DNA of 64,000 nt from Amorphus coralli DSM 19760 (lineage in GTDB: Bacteria > Pseudomonadota > Alphaproteobacteria > Rhizobiales > Amorphaceae). Of this stretch, positions 43,973 to 52,928 are shown one piece after another. The DNA lies in NCBI RefSeq assembly GCF_000374525.1, contig NZ_KB894574.1, positions 372,001 through 436,000 of the forward strand, given 5' to 3'. Position 1 is the first letter of the stretch; each line of letters begins with the position of its first letter. The notes below the pieces were generated by a model that searched no databases, was not told the origin of the DNA, and worked only from the letters and a program-made list of their open reading frames with translations. The position numbers and the translations under genes are program-made.

Positions 43973-44676
43973 GACCCCTGCCGGGCGGCCCACAGGGCGC
44001 CGCGTCGGATGATCTCCGTCACCTGCGGCACCTCCAGATCGGCCAGTTCGTGGCCGATTGAACAGTAGAAGACCCGACCCCTGTCCCACCGGCGCGTCCA
44101 GACCACGGGGATCCGCGCGCCCTCGATCCACCACAGATGCTCGCCGGAAAAGGTCGTCGTGGCGAGCACGTCGTTGGAGGGATCGACGAGCATATAATAC
44201 TGCTCCGAGCGCAGGCGGAAACTGCCGATCCCTTCCATGATCGGATGCTCCGGCCGGGTGACCGTCACGTCGTAGTCGACATAGTCGTCGGACGGCACCG
44301 GATTGTCCGGCCAGCCGGGCGGATGCGCCACGAACTGACCGCCGATGAGGAAATGGTAGGTCGGCCGGTCGCGAAAGGCATCGCCCATGTGGCCGTGCCA
44401 GCCTGCGATGCCGCAGCCGCCGGCGATCGCGGCGATGAGCCCAACCTCCTCATCCCTGGTCATGGTGCCGAATTCCGGCTGGTGGGACGAGCGCGCCGAC
44501 GACCAGATGGGCACGATCAGATCCACGCCGGCCATGGCGTCAGGGTCGGCGAGCGGTGCCAACGTGTCGTGGCTCACCACCTCGAACCCGTTGGCGGAGA
44601 GGAGATCGTCGGCCCAGGCGCGGAAAGCCTCGGGATCGTGGCCCTCCCAGCCGCCGCAGAAGAGTGCTGCCTTCAT
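43969..44676 (-). CDS. ThuA-like domain protein
   Basis: 235 residues with the class I glutamine-amidotransferase-like fold of the ThuA family (MKAALFCGGWEGHDPEAFRAWADDLL, then IAGGCGIAGWHGHMGDAFRD, about residue 90). ThuA proteins were found in trehalose and sucrose-isomer uptake operons and may modify sugars; no activity is firmly known. The Cys of the AGGCGIAGWHG loop sits where the nucleophile elbow lies in related folds. It follows the ABC ATPase gene by about 45 bases and overlaps the regulator gene. Confidence 0.9.
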   Translation of the reverse strand: MKAALFCGGWEGHDPEAFRAWADDLLSANGFEVVSHDTLAPLADPDAMAGVDLIVPIWSSARSSHQPEFGTMTRDEEVGLIAAIAGGCGIAGWHGHMGDAFRDRPTYHFLIGGQFVAHPPGWPDNPVPSDDYVDYDVTVTRPEHPIMEGIGSFRLRSEQYYMLVDPSNDVLATTTFSGEHLWWIEGARIPVVWTRRWDRGRVFYCSIGHELADLEVPQVTEIIRRGALWAARQGS

Positions 44677-44721
44677 GGTCCGCTTCCCGTCATCGGAGGT
44701 GAAGTGCCGATAAGAGGCCCG

Positions 44722-46257
44722 TCACATGCCGGAAATGGCCTGCACGAGCGCGTCCTCGGTGACGCTCGCGGCGTCGAACTCGGCGGCGAGCCGGCCGTGA
44801 TAGAGCGCCAGGATCCGGTCGGACACGCCCAGCACCTCAGGCATCTCCGACGAGATGACCAGCACCGCGATGCCGCTTGCGGCGAGCCTGCGGATCAGCG
44901 CGTGGATCTCGGACTTGGAGCCGACATCGATGCCGCGGGTCGGCTCGTCGACGATGAGGATCTCCGGCCTTGTGGAGAGCCACTTGCCGAGCACCACCTT
45001 CTGCTGGTTGCCGCCGGAGAGATTGACCACCGGCGTGCGCCAGCTCGGCGACTTCAGCGCCAAGCGCTCGGCATACTCGTCGTAGATCGCCTGCTCGGCG
45101 CCTCGATCGAGCCAGCCGGTGGCGGAGACGCCCTCCAGCTGGGCGAGCGACATGTTGTCCCGGCAGCTCATGCCGAGGACGAGGCCCTGCTCCTTGCGGC
45201 TTTCCGGGGCGAGCGCGATGCCGTGGCGGATGGCGTCCGGCGGCGAGGCGATCTGCACCACCTCGCCGTGGACGCGGATCTCGCCGGCGTCGGGCGTGCG
45301 CAGGCCGAAGATAGTCTCGGCGATCTCGGTGCGGCCGGCCCCGATGAGGCCGTACATGCCGACCACCTCGCCCCGGCGCAGCGAGAAGGAGACGTCGCGG
45401 AAGAGATCGCCGCAGGACAGGCCCTTCAGCTCCAGCGCCACCTCGCCGATGGCGCCCGGGGCGGCGGCGGGCCGGCCTTCCAGCGAGCGCCCGATCATCA
45501 GCCGGGTTACCTCGTCCTCGGTGGTCTCCGCGGTCTTCAGCGTGCCGCTCACCTGGCCATCGCGCAGCACCGTGATGCGGTCGGAAAGGCGGAAGATCTC
45601 GTCCATCCGGTGAGAGATGTAGACGATGCCGACGTCCTGCTCCTTCAGCCGCTCGATGATGTCGAAGAGGACGACCTTTTCCGCGTCGGTAAGCGAGGCG
45701 GTGGGCTCGTCGAACACAACCACCTTGGGCGTGAAGACGAGCGCGCGGGCGATCTCCACCATCTGCCGGTTGGCGATGGACAGCCGGTCGACCTTGTCGG
45801 AGGCGGCAAAGCGGCAGCCGAGCTGATCGAGGATGCGGCCGGCCCGGTCGAACAGGGTGCGCCAGTTGACGATGCCAAGCGCCGTCGTCGGCAGCGAGCC
45901 GAGGAAGATGTTTTCCGCCACCGTCATCTCCGGCACCAGCGACAGCTCCTGATGAATGAGGACGATGCCGCGCTTCTTGGCCTCCAGCGGGTTGGCGACC
46001 CGGATCGCCTCGCCCTCCAGGTGGACCTGGCCCCGCTCGGCCTGGTGATTGCCGGCGAGCACCTTCATCAGGGTGGACTTGCCGGCACCGTTTTCGCCGA
46101 GAAGCGCGTGGACCTCGCCGTGGCGGACCTCGAACGACACGTCGTCGAGAGCCTTCACGCCGGGGAAGGTCTTGGTGACGCCGTCGAGCACCAGAAGCGG
46201 CGCTTTGGCCTTGAGGTCGTCGAGCTCGGACTGGGTGTGATGCGCAACAGGGGTCAC
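44722..46257 (-). CDS. Sugar-type ABC transporter ATP-binding protein (RbsA-like, tandem ATPase)
   Basis: 511 residues with two fused ATPase halves. The first half has Walker A GENGAGKST and Walker B VVVFDEPTASL. The second half has a non-canonical A loop (GLIGAGRTE) but an intact signature (NLSGGNQQKVVLGKWL) and Walker B (ILIVDEPTRGID), as usual for RbsA/MglA. It energises import by the two permeases upstream. The gene starts at a GTG overlapping the permease stop (GTGA). Confidence 0.95.
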   Translation of the reverse strand: MTPVAHHTQSELDDLKAKAPLLVLDGVTKTFPGVKALDDVSFEVRHGEVHALLGENGAGKSTLMKVLAGNHQAERGQVHLEGEAIRVANPLEAKKRGIVLIHQELSLVPEMTVAENIFLGSLPTTALGIVNWRTLFDRAGRILDQLGCRFAASDKVDRLSIANRQMVEIARALVFTPKVVVFDEPTASLTDAEKVVLFDIIERLKEQDVGIVYISHRMDEIFRLSDRITVLRDGQVSGTLKTAETTEDEVTRLMIGRSLEGRPAAAPGAIGEVALELKGLSCGDLFRDVSFSLRRGEVVGMYGLIGAGRTEIAETIFGLRTPDAGEIRVHGEVVQIASPPDAIRHGIALAPESRKEQGLVLGMSCRDNMSLAQLEGVSATGWLDRGAEQAIYDEYAERLALKSPSWRTPVVNLSGGNQQKVVLGKWLSTRPEILIVDEPTRGIDVGSKSEIHALIRRLAASGIAVLVISSEMPEVLGVSDRILALYHGRLAAEFDAASVTEDALVQAISGM

Positions 46258-47222
46258 AGCTTCAGCTCCTCCGCTTCGCGGCGCGACACGCGCTGATCGA
46301 CGAACAGGACGGCAATGAGGATCACGCCCATGACGACAAGCACGTAGAAGGCCGGCACCTGCATCAGGTTCATGCCGTTCCTGAGCACGCCGATGGTGAG
46401 AACACCGCCGAGCGTGCCGAGGATCGAGCCCGATCCGCCGGCGAGCTTGGTGCCGCCGAGCACCACCGCGGTGATGGTCCAGAGCTCGTAGTTGATGCCG
46501 AGGTTGGGCGTGGAGGCGCCCATCTGGGTGGACAGCGTGATGCCGGCCAGCGCCGCGAAGAAACCCACCAGCACGAAGTTGGCCACCATGTGCCAGCCGA
46601 CGCGGATGCCGGCATTCTGCGCCGCTTCCCGGTTGCCGCCCACGGCATACGCATTGCGGCCGTGCGAGGTCGACGTCATCAGCCAGTGCATGATCGCGGT
46701 GAACACGAGGAAGACGATGGCCAGCGTCGGAACCCCGGCCATCGACGACATGCCGAAGTCGGCATAGGCGAAGTTCATGGAGAAGAAGGACTGTTCCTGC
46801 GTGTAGAGGAACACCAGGCCCCGCACGCCGATCATGGCGCCCAACGTGACGATGAAGGCGTCGACGCCGGTTTTCCAGACGATGACGCCGTTGAGGAAGC
46901 CGAGCGCCATGCCCGAGCCGAGCCCGACGGCCACCGCCGGCAGGATGCCGAGCTGGTCCTGCATGCCAACCGACAGGCTGGCAGCCAGCGCCACCACGGC
47001 GCCCACCGAGAGATCGATGTTGCCGTTGATCATGACCACCGTCATGCCGAGCGCGATGAGCCCGATGGTTGAGGTCTGGATCAGAATGTTGGTGAAGTTG
47101 TTCAGCGCCAGGAAATTGTCGGCGGCAAACGAGAAGAACACCACGCAGGCGATCAGGATCAGCCAGATCGGCGGCACGATCATCACCCGCCGCAGGCTGG
47201 TGTGAAGGGTGGAGGATGTCAT
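46254..47222 (-). CDS. Sugar-type ABC transporter permease (RbsC-like) 1
   Basis: 322 residues with about ten membrane helices. The BPD_transp_2 family signature is seen in TVVMINGNIDLSVGAVVALAASL and, near the C-terminus, AVVLGGTKLAGGSGSILGTLGG. It probably pairs with the neighbouring permease as a heterodimer, since both follow a single periplasmic binding protein gene. It starts 10 bases after the other permease and overlaps the ATPase start. Confidence 0.94.
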   Translation of the reverse strand: MTSSTLHTSLRRVMIVPPIWLILIACVVFFSFAADNFLALNNFTNILIQTSTIGLIALGMTVVMINGNIDLSVGAVVALAASLSVGMQDQLGILPAVAVGLGSGMALGFLNGVIVWKTGVDAFIVTLGAMIGVRGLVFLYTQEQSFFSMNFAYADFGMSSMAGVPTLAIVFLVFTAIMHWLMTSTSHGRNAYAVGGNREAAQNAGIRVGWHMVANFVLVGFFAALAGITLSTQMGASTPNLGINYELWTITAVVLGGTKLAGGSGSILGTLGGVLTIGVLRNGMNLMQVPAFYVLVVMGVILIAVLFVDQRVSRREAEELKL

Positions 47223-47232
47223 CGCCGCCCCC

Positions 47233-48249
47233 TCAGCTCGTTGTGGTGAACAGGCGGCCGCGCTTCGACGCCACGTCGAGCCAGACCGCGAGAATGATGA
47301 CCACCCAGGTGACCAGCCACTGGGCGTAGTAGGGATAGCCCATCAGCAGAAGTCCGTTCTGGATGAAGCCCAGGATCAGAACGCCGATCACCGTCTTCGG
47401 GATGGAGCCGGAGCCGCCCAGCAGCGACGTGCCGCCGAGGATCACCCCGGCGAGCACCAAGAGCTCGTAGCCCTGGCCGACATTGTTCTGGCTGCCCATG
47501 ACCCGGCTGCCGAGGATGAGGGCGGCGCAGCCGGTGGCCGCCGCCGAGATCAGGTAGGTGGAGAAGACGACCCGCGCGCGGCGCACGCCGGAGAAGGCGG
47601 AGGCCGTGGGATTGCCGCCCACGGCGAAGACGCGCCGGCCGAAGGTGGTGCGGGTGAGCACGATGTGGAGCGCCACAGCCAGCACCAGGAAGATCCAGGT
47701 CGGCACGGCGATGCCAAGCAGGAAGTCGCGGCCAAAGAAGGTGAACCAGGTCCCTTCCTGATCGACGATGTCGACATTCTGGCCGCCGGTATAGATCAGC
47801 GTCACGCCCTGGATCGCCGACAGCATCCCGAGCGTCACGATCAGCGAGTTGAGCCGGGCGAAGCCGACGAGCAATCCGTTGACGGCGCCGACGGCAAGCG
47901 CGGCGGCGAACATGACTAGGATCGCGCCGGTGGGGCCGATCTTGTCGTGAAGGTCCACCACCAGGACCGTCGTGAAGGAGAGCAGCGACCCGACGGACAG
48001 GTCGAGATTGCCGCCGATCACCACGATGGTGACGCCCAGCGCGATGGTGCCGATGATCGACACCTGCCGGAACACGGTGGAGACGTTGTCGAAGCTGGCG
48101 AACCGGTCGCTCGACAGCGAGAAGGCGACCAGGAAGAGGATGAAGGCGATCAGGATGCCCTGCGTCTGCAGGATCCGCCGAACATTCTCCCCGCTGATCA
48201 GCCGCTGCCGATCGCTGGACCGGCCGGCTTGCGCGTCGGCCTTGGCCAT
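47233..48249 (-). CDS. Sugar-type ABC transporter permease (RbsC-like) 2
   Basis: 338 residues, the same family as the next gene: TIVVIGGNLDLSVGSLLSFTTVL and AGVILGGTSLLGGSGSIPKTVIG are present. The N-terminus is a polar stretch of about 25 residues before the first helix. It is separated from the upstream dehydrogenase gene by about 330 bases that hold a tandem repeat. Confidence 0.94.
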   Translation of the reverse strand: MAKADAQAGRSSDRQRLISGENVRRILQTQGILIAFILFLVAFSLSSDRFASFDNVSTVFRQVSIIGTIALGVTIVVIGGNLDLSVGSLLSFTTVLVVDLHDKIGPTGAILVMFAAALAVGAVNGLLVGFARLNSLIVTLGMLSAIQGVTLIYTGGQNVDIVDQEGTWFTFFGRDFLLGIAVPTWIFLVLAVALHIVLTRTTFGRRVFAVGGNPTASAFSGVRRARVVFSTYLISAAATGCAALILGSRVMGSQNNVGQGYELLVLAGVILGGTSLLGGSGSIPKTVIGVLILGFIQNGLLLMGYPYYAQWLVTWVVIILAVWLDVASKRGRLFTTTS

Positions 48250-48429
48250 TGTCGTTTCCTCCCCCTCCGCCCGGTCTTATGCCGGATTCGCGAAGGCCTC
48301 GGCGACCCCGGACGGGGCCGCGCCATCTCGAGCGTTCAGGTCACGCCGCTTCCGTGGTTCGCGCGGGTTGGTGGGCGACCGGGAGCCGGTGCCCGCTCCG
48401 CGTGACTGTGTCGTCTTCGACCGCGATCC

Positions 48430-48579
48430 CGGACGGAAAACCGCAAGAGCACTTTTCCTGGGATTGTTCTTTTCAGTCGCAATCGCGGACGGAAAACCGC
48501 AAGAGCACTTTTCCTGGGATTGCTCTTTTCAGTCGCAATCGCGGACGGAAAACCGGTTCCCACTTTTCCTGCGATTGCT
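48430..48579. repeat. 56-bp tandem repeat of a REP-like hairpin element
   Basis: Units start at 48430, 48486 and 48542 (period 56). Units 1 and 2 are nearly identical; unit 3 is partial and has the canonical form GGAAAACCGGTTCCCACTTTTCC at its centre in two adjoining arms. GGAAAA and TTTTCC arms, flanked by GCAATCGC and GCGATTGC, fold each unit into a hairpin. Elements of this type are common intergenic repeats in Hyphomicrobiales. The array begins at the stop codon of the SDR gene and lies inside the sugar operon. The rest of the 329-base gap (48250-48429) shows no gene. Confidence 0.85.
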
Positions 48580-49376
48580 CAGACCAAAATCATCCCGCCG
48601 TCGATCATGATGCACTGGCCGGTCATGTAGTCGGACGCACCCGACGCCAGGAACATCGCCGTTCCGACGATGTCGTCCGGCGTCGCCGGCCGGCCCATCA
48701 GGATGCCGGAGGAAAACTCCTCCATCGCCTGGCCCGGCTTCTGCGAGGCGCCGATCTCCATCAGGTCCTCGTCGAGCTGGCGCCACAGCTCCGTGTTGAC
48801 CACGCCCGGCGCGAAGCCGTTGACGGTGATCTTGTGCTTCGCCAGATCGCGGGCGGCCGACTGGGTCAGCGACAGAACCGCGAACTTGGAGGCGCAGTAG
48901 GGCGCGACATTGTCGAACCCCTGCCGACTGGCGATGGAGCAGGTGTTGACGATCTTGCCGCCGTGGCCTTGCGCGATCATCTGCCGGGCCGCCTCCTGGG
49001 ATCCGATCAGAACGCCCAGCCCATTGATGCGCATGATGAAATCCCAGTTCTCCTCGGTCACGTCGAGGAAGTTCATGGGCTTGTTCACGCCGGCATTGTT
49101 GAACTTCACGTCGAGGGAGCCGAAGCGGCCGACCACCTCGTCGATCATCGCCTTCACCTGGTCGCGCTGCGTGACATCGACCTGAACGCCGATCGCGGTG
49201 CCGGAGGCGGCCCCGCCGGTCCGCTCGGTGGCGGCCGCGGCCACGTCCCCCACGTCGGCGCTCAGATCGCCGAAGCAGACATTGGCCCCTTCCGTCAGCA
49301 TCGCGTCGGCAATGGCCCGGCCAATGCCGCGACCGGCGCCGGTGACGATGACCGTCTTGCCCTCCATGCGTCCCAT
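48579..49376 (-). CDS. Short-chain dehydrogenase/reductase
   Basis: 265 residues. A classical SDR with the NAD-binding TGAGRGIGRAIA (residues 12-23), NNAGV (about 92), the catalytic Ser in NTCSIASRQG and the Tyr/Lys pair in YCASKFA (about 161-165). The Asp at the end of the second strand suggests NAD preference. It probably oxidises a sugar or polyol brought in by the co-encoded ABC transporter. It lies between the binding-protein gene (about 130 bases upstream) and the tandem repeat. Confidence 0.93.
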   Translation of the reverse strand: MGRMEGKTVIVTGAGRGIGRAIADAMLTEGANVCFGDLSADVGDVAAAATERTGGAASGTAIGVQVDVTQRDQVKAMIDEVVGRFGSLDVKFNNAGVNKPMNFLDVTEENWDFIMRINGLGVLIGSQEAARQMIAQGHGGKIVNTCSIASRQGFDNVAPYCASKFAVLSLTQSAARDLAKHKITVNGFAPGVVNTELWRQLDEDLMEIGASQKPGQAMEEFSSGILMGRPATPDDIVGTAMFLASGASDYMTGQCIMIDGGMILV

Positions 49377-49504
49377 GGATTGTTCCCCTGCAATTGGCCG
49401 CGCGACCGCTCCCGGCGGGCCGGCAGCGGACGCACGGGCCCGCTGCCGCTCTACGCGGTGTCAGACGTGATCGGGTGGATCGGTGGACAGCTTCGCCGCG
49501 CCGC

Positions 49505-50440
49505 TCAGAAGACCGGCTTGTCGAAGTCCTTCATGTTGTCCTGGGTGATCTTCGGCGTGTCGAAGTAGTTGAGCTTCGGCACGTCCTCGCCGGCGACCAC
49601 GGCCTTGGCCGTCGCCAGGGCGTTCTTCGCGTCCTCGACCGGCGACTGGTAGACCGAGCCGTAATACTCGCCGCGGCCCATGGCCTCGTAGCCCACCGCG
49701 AAGTTGGTGGCGCCGATGAAGATCACCCCGTCGGCCCGGTTGGCGGCCTTGGCCGCGTTCAGCGCGCCGACGCCCATGTTGTCGTCACCGGAATAGACGC
49801 CGTCGATGGTGTCGTACTTGGTGAGGAAGTTCTCCATCACCCGCTGCGACTTCTCGCGGTTCCAGTCGCCCGGCTGGGTCTCCAGGATCGTCACGTCCGG
49901 GCAGGCCTTGGCCAGCTCGTCCTCGAAGCCCTTCTGGCGCTCGATGGCGGTGGTGTAGCCCGGCTGGCCGGCGATCTGGACGATCTGGCCCTTCCCGTCC
50001 AGCGCGTCGCACATCATCTGCGCGGAATACTGGCCCTGGATGATGTTGTTCGGGCCGGAGAAGGCGGCGATGAACTCCTGGCCGGCATCGGCGATCTGGC
50101 TGTTGGTGACCACCACCGGGATGCCCTTCTGGTGGGCCTGGCGGACGATGGGCACCACGGCCTGGCCATTGGTCGGCCAGATCACGATGACGTCCACTTC
50201 CTTCTGGATGAGGTCCTGCATCTGGCCGATCTGGCGGGCGACGTCGCCGCCGGCATCGAGCACCACGGCCTCGACGCCCGGATCGGCCTCGGCCGCCTCG
50301 ATGAAGGCCTTCTCGTAGGTCGTCTGATAGCTGTCGACGCCGACATTGTTCTGGGTGATGCCGACGGTGATCGTCTCGGCGAGCGCCGGGCCCGCGAGCA
50401 AGACGGACGCGGCCACGGATGCAAGCAGCGTGCGCTTCAT
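49505..50440 (-). CDS. Sugar-type ABC transporter periplasmic binding protein (RbsB-like)
   Basis: 311 residues from the ATG at 50440; the frame is open to 50578, but the extension crosses the operator. The signal peptide (MKRTLLASVAASVLLAGPALA) is cut after ALA. The mature protein is of the periplasmic-binding-protein 4 type (ETITVGITQNNVGVDSYQTTYEKAF, then VIWPTNGQAVVPIVRQAHQKGIPVV and VYSGDDNMGVGALNAAK). It is the first gene of the operon and defines its substrate, likely a sugar or cyclic polyol. Confidence 0.94.
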   Translation of the reverse strand: MKRTLLASVAASVLLAGPALAETITVGITQNNVGVDSYQTTYEKAFIEAAEADPGVEAVVLDAGGDVARQIGQMQDLIQKEVDVIVIWPTNGQAVVPIVRQAHQKGIPVVVTNSQIADAGQEFIAAFSGPNNIIQGQYSAQMMCDALDGKGQIVQIAGQPGYTTAIERQKGFEDELAKACPDVTILETQPGDWNREKSQRVMENFLTKYDTIDGVYSGDDNMGVGALNAAKAANRADGVIFIGATNFAVGYEAMGRGEYYGSVYQSPVEDAKNALATAKAVVAGEDVPKLNYFDTPKITQDNMKDFDKPVF

Positions 50441-50519
50441 GATGTCCTCCCATTGCGCGCGACCGTATCGACCGCGCCGTGTCTTTTTATCCGGCGTGCA
50501 GCGATCGCCGCCGGTGACA

Positions 50520-50577
50520 TGTCCAAGGTGGCACAGCCGCCGCCGGGCCGGTCCCGCGAATCTGTCCAAAATGGACA
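50520..50577. promoter_or_regulatory. Paired inverted-repeat operator of the sugar operon
   Basis: TGTCCA-AAA-TGGACA (50563-50577) is a perfect 6-3-6 palindrome. A second copy, TGTCCA-AGG-TGGCACA (50520-50535), is imperfect and 43 bases away, about four helical turns. Both lie 80-140 bases before the binding-protein ATG and are candidate sites for the winged-helix/binding-protein fusion encoded at the end of the operon. Confidence 0.6.
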
Positions 50578-50773
50578 TCGACCGGGAGGCGCCGACCGGT
50601 TTCGGCTGCAGCGCCAGGCTGTTGCGGCAACGGCAGGCAGCCGCGCTGCGTGCGGGCCGGACCCGGAAAAGCCCCGGAGTCGGGGACCCGGCGATGCTGC
50701 GCCGCCGACCGACGCACGCCTCGCTACCGGCACGATTCTGTAATCATTCCAATTATAATCAATAGAACTTTCT

Positions 50774-50784
50774 GGAATTATTCC
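50774..50784. promoter_or_regulatory. Possible iron-regulator site (GAA-N3-TTC core)
   Basis: The palindrome GGAATTATTCC holds the GAA-N3-TTC core of the Irr iron control element, with partial agreement in the flanks. It lies in a strikingly A+T-rich patch upstream of the imelysin cluster. Irr, RirA or Fur-type control is plausible but not distinguishable by eye. Confidence 0.4.
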
Positions 50785-50999
50785 ACTTCCGATCTTGAGG
50801 GCTTCGAAAAGATAGTGGTTGAGGCAACTTCTGTTCCGTTTTATTGCTCGGATCGAACCGAGTAGACAGTTTAGAACCGTTTTATCTTGACGCCGCGGCC
50901 ATTTATCGGGTGCGGAGATCGTCGACGGGGTGCATGGGGCGATCAGCCTGCCGCCCACCGCCGCCGGCCGAGACGTCAGGCGCGACGGGGGACCAATCG

Positions 51000-51497
51000 A
51001 TGCGCCACGAGACCTGCGAAGCACCGAGCAGCTACCTGGAGCGCCGGCCCGAACGGCTGGTGGTGGAAGGCTACCGCCGCTGGATGGCCGGCTACGAGAC
51101 CGGCTCCATCGAGCCGTGGGAACTCGCCTGGAGCTACTACACGTCGGAACTCGGCGACGTGGAGGGGCGCCGCGCCGTGGCCGACCTGTCGAGCTTCGTG
51201 CGCGCCCTGCGCGGCTGCGCCCAGTGCCCGCTGCGCATCTTCCCCTACGGCGCCAAGAGCCTGTGCCGCGAGGAATGCCTCGCCGTGGGCCTGATCGCCG
51301 CCTGCCAGCACAACGACCTGACCCTGCGCGGCGGCTGCATCACCGCGCTCGGCGGCTGCCCGCGCTCCAACGAGATCGGCGAGGCGGCCGGCCGCTACGC
51401 GGCGACGCTGATGGAGCTCGGCCAGGCCCTGATGCCGATCCCGCCGGAGGTCATCGACGACATCGTCGGACGGCCCGCACACGCGCGGTTCCACTGA
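51000..51497 (+). CDS. Cys-rich protein of unknown function
   Basis: 165 residues, predicted cytoplasmic (no signal peptide). I do not recognise the family. Eight Cys occur, seven of them between residues 73 and 120 in the pattern CX2C-X12-CX3C-X8-C-X10-C-X6-C, with a His at 104; this suggests a metal or Fe-S site. The N-terminal half is rich in aromatic residues (YRRWMAGYETGSIEPWELAWSYY). A GGGGAC site lies 7 bases before the ATG. It is 35 bases upstream of the imelysin gene and probably opens the same transcript, so an iron-sensing or iron-handling role is inferred. Confidence 0.72.
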   Translation: MRHETCEAPSSYLERRPERLVVEGYRRWMAGYETGSIEPWELAWSYYTSELGDVEGRRAVADLSSFVRALRGCAQCPLRIFPYGAKSLCREECLAVGLIAACQHNDLTLRGGCITALGGCPRSNEIGEAAGRYAATLMELGQALMPIPPEVIDDIVGRPAHARFH

Positions 51498-51532
51498 CGG
51501 CCTCTATTTCCGGACTTCAGAAGGAGACTGCA

Positions 51533-52798
<1,266 letters not shown>

Positions 52799-52828
52799 CC
52801 TGACGGATTACTCCGTTCCACGCGAGCG

Positions 52829-52852
52829 ATGAGCGGGCCCCGGCCCGCTCAT
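52829..52852 (+). terminator. Hairpin between imelysin and DUF1111 genes
   Basis: ATGAGCGGG (52829-52837) pairs with CCCGCTCAT (52844-52852) over a short GC loop. A TTCCGTTTC follows, not a true T run. It may weaken readthrough or protect the imelysin mRNA. Confidence 0.5.
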
Positions 52853-52928
52853 TCCGTTTCAGGAGCCGGCGGACGGGACGATTTGTCCCTGCGGCCGCCC
52901 GCCCACATCGAGTAGATTGCCGCCGATC

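Larger units (their letters stand above)
50441..50999. other. Divergent gap between binding-protein gene and iron-type cluster
   Basis: A 559-base gap. It holds the TGTCCA operators (50520-50577), an A+T-rich patch with a GGAATTATTCC palindrome (about 50740-50790) and a long leader before the gene at 51000. No gene is supported in it. Confidence 0.6.

Noticed and set aside
42266-44068. A 600-codon plus-strand open frame opposite the winged-helix/binding-protein gene
   Set aside because: Shadow frame; the minus strand has recognisable domains, an ATGA overlap and operon context.
48430-48579. Tandem repeats as a possible CRISPR array
   Set aside because: The units adjoin directly with a 56-base period and no unique spacers, and each unit is itself a hairpin; no cas genes are present.
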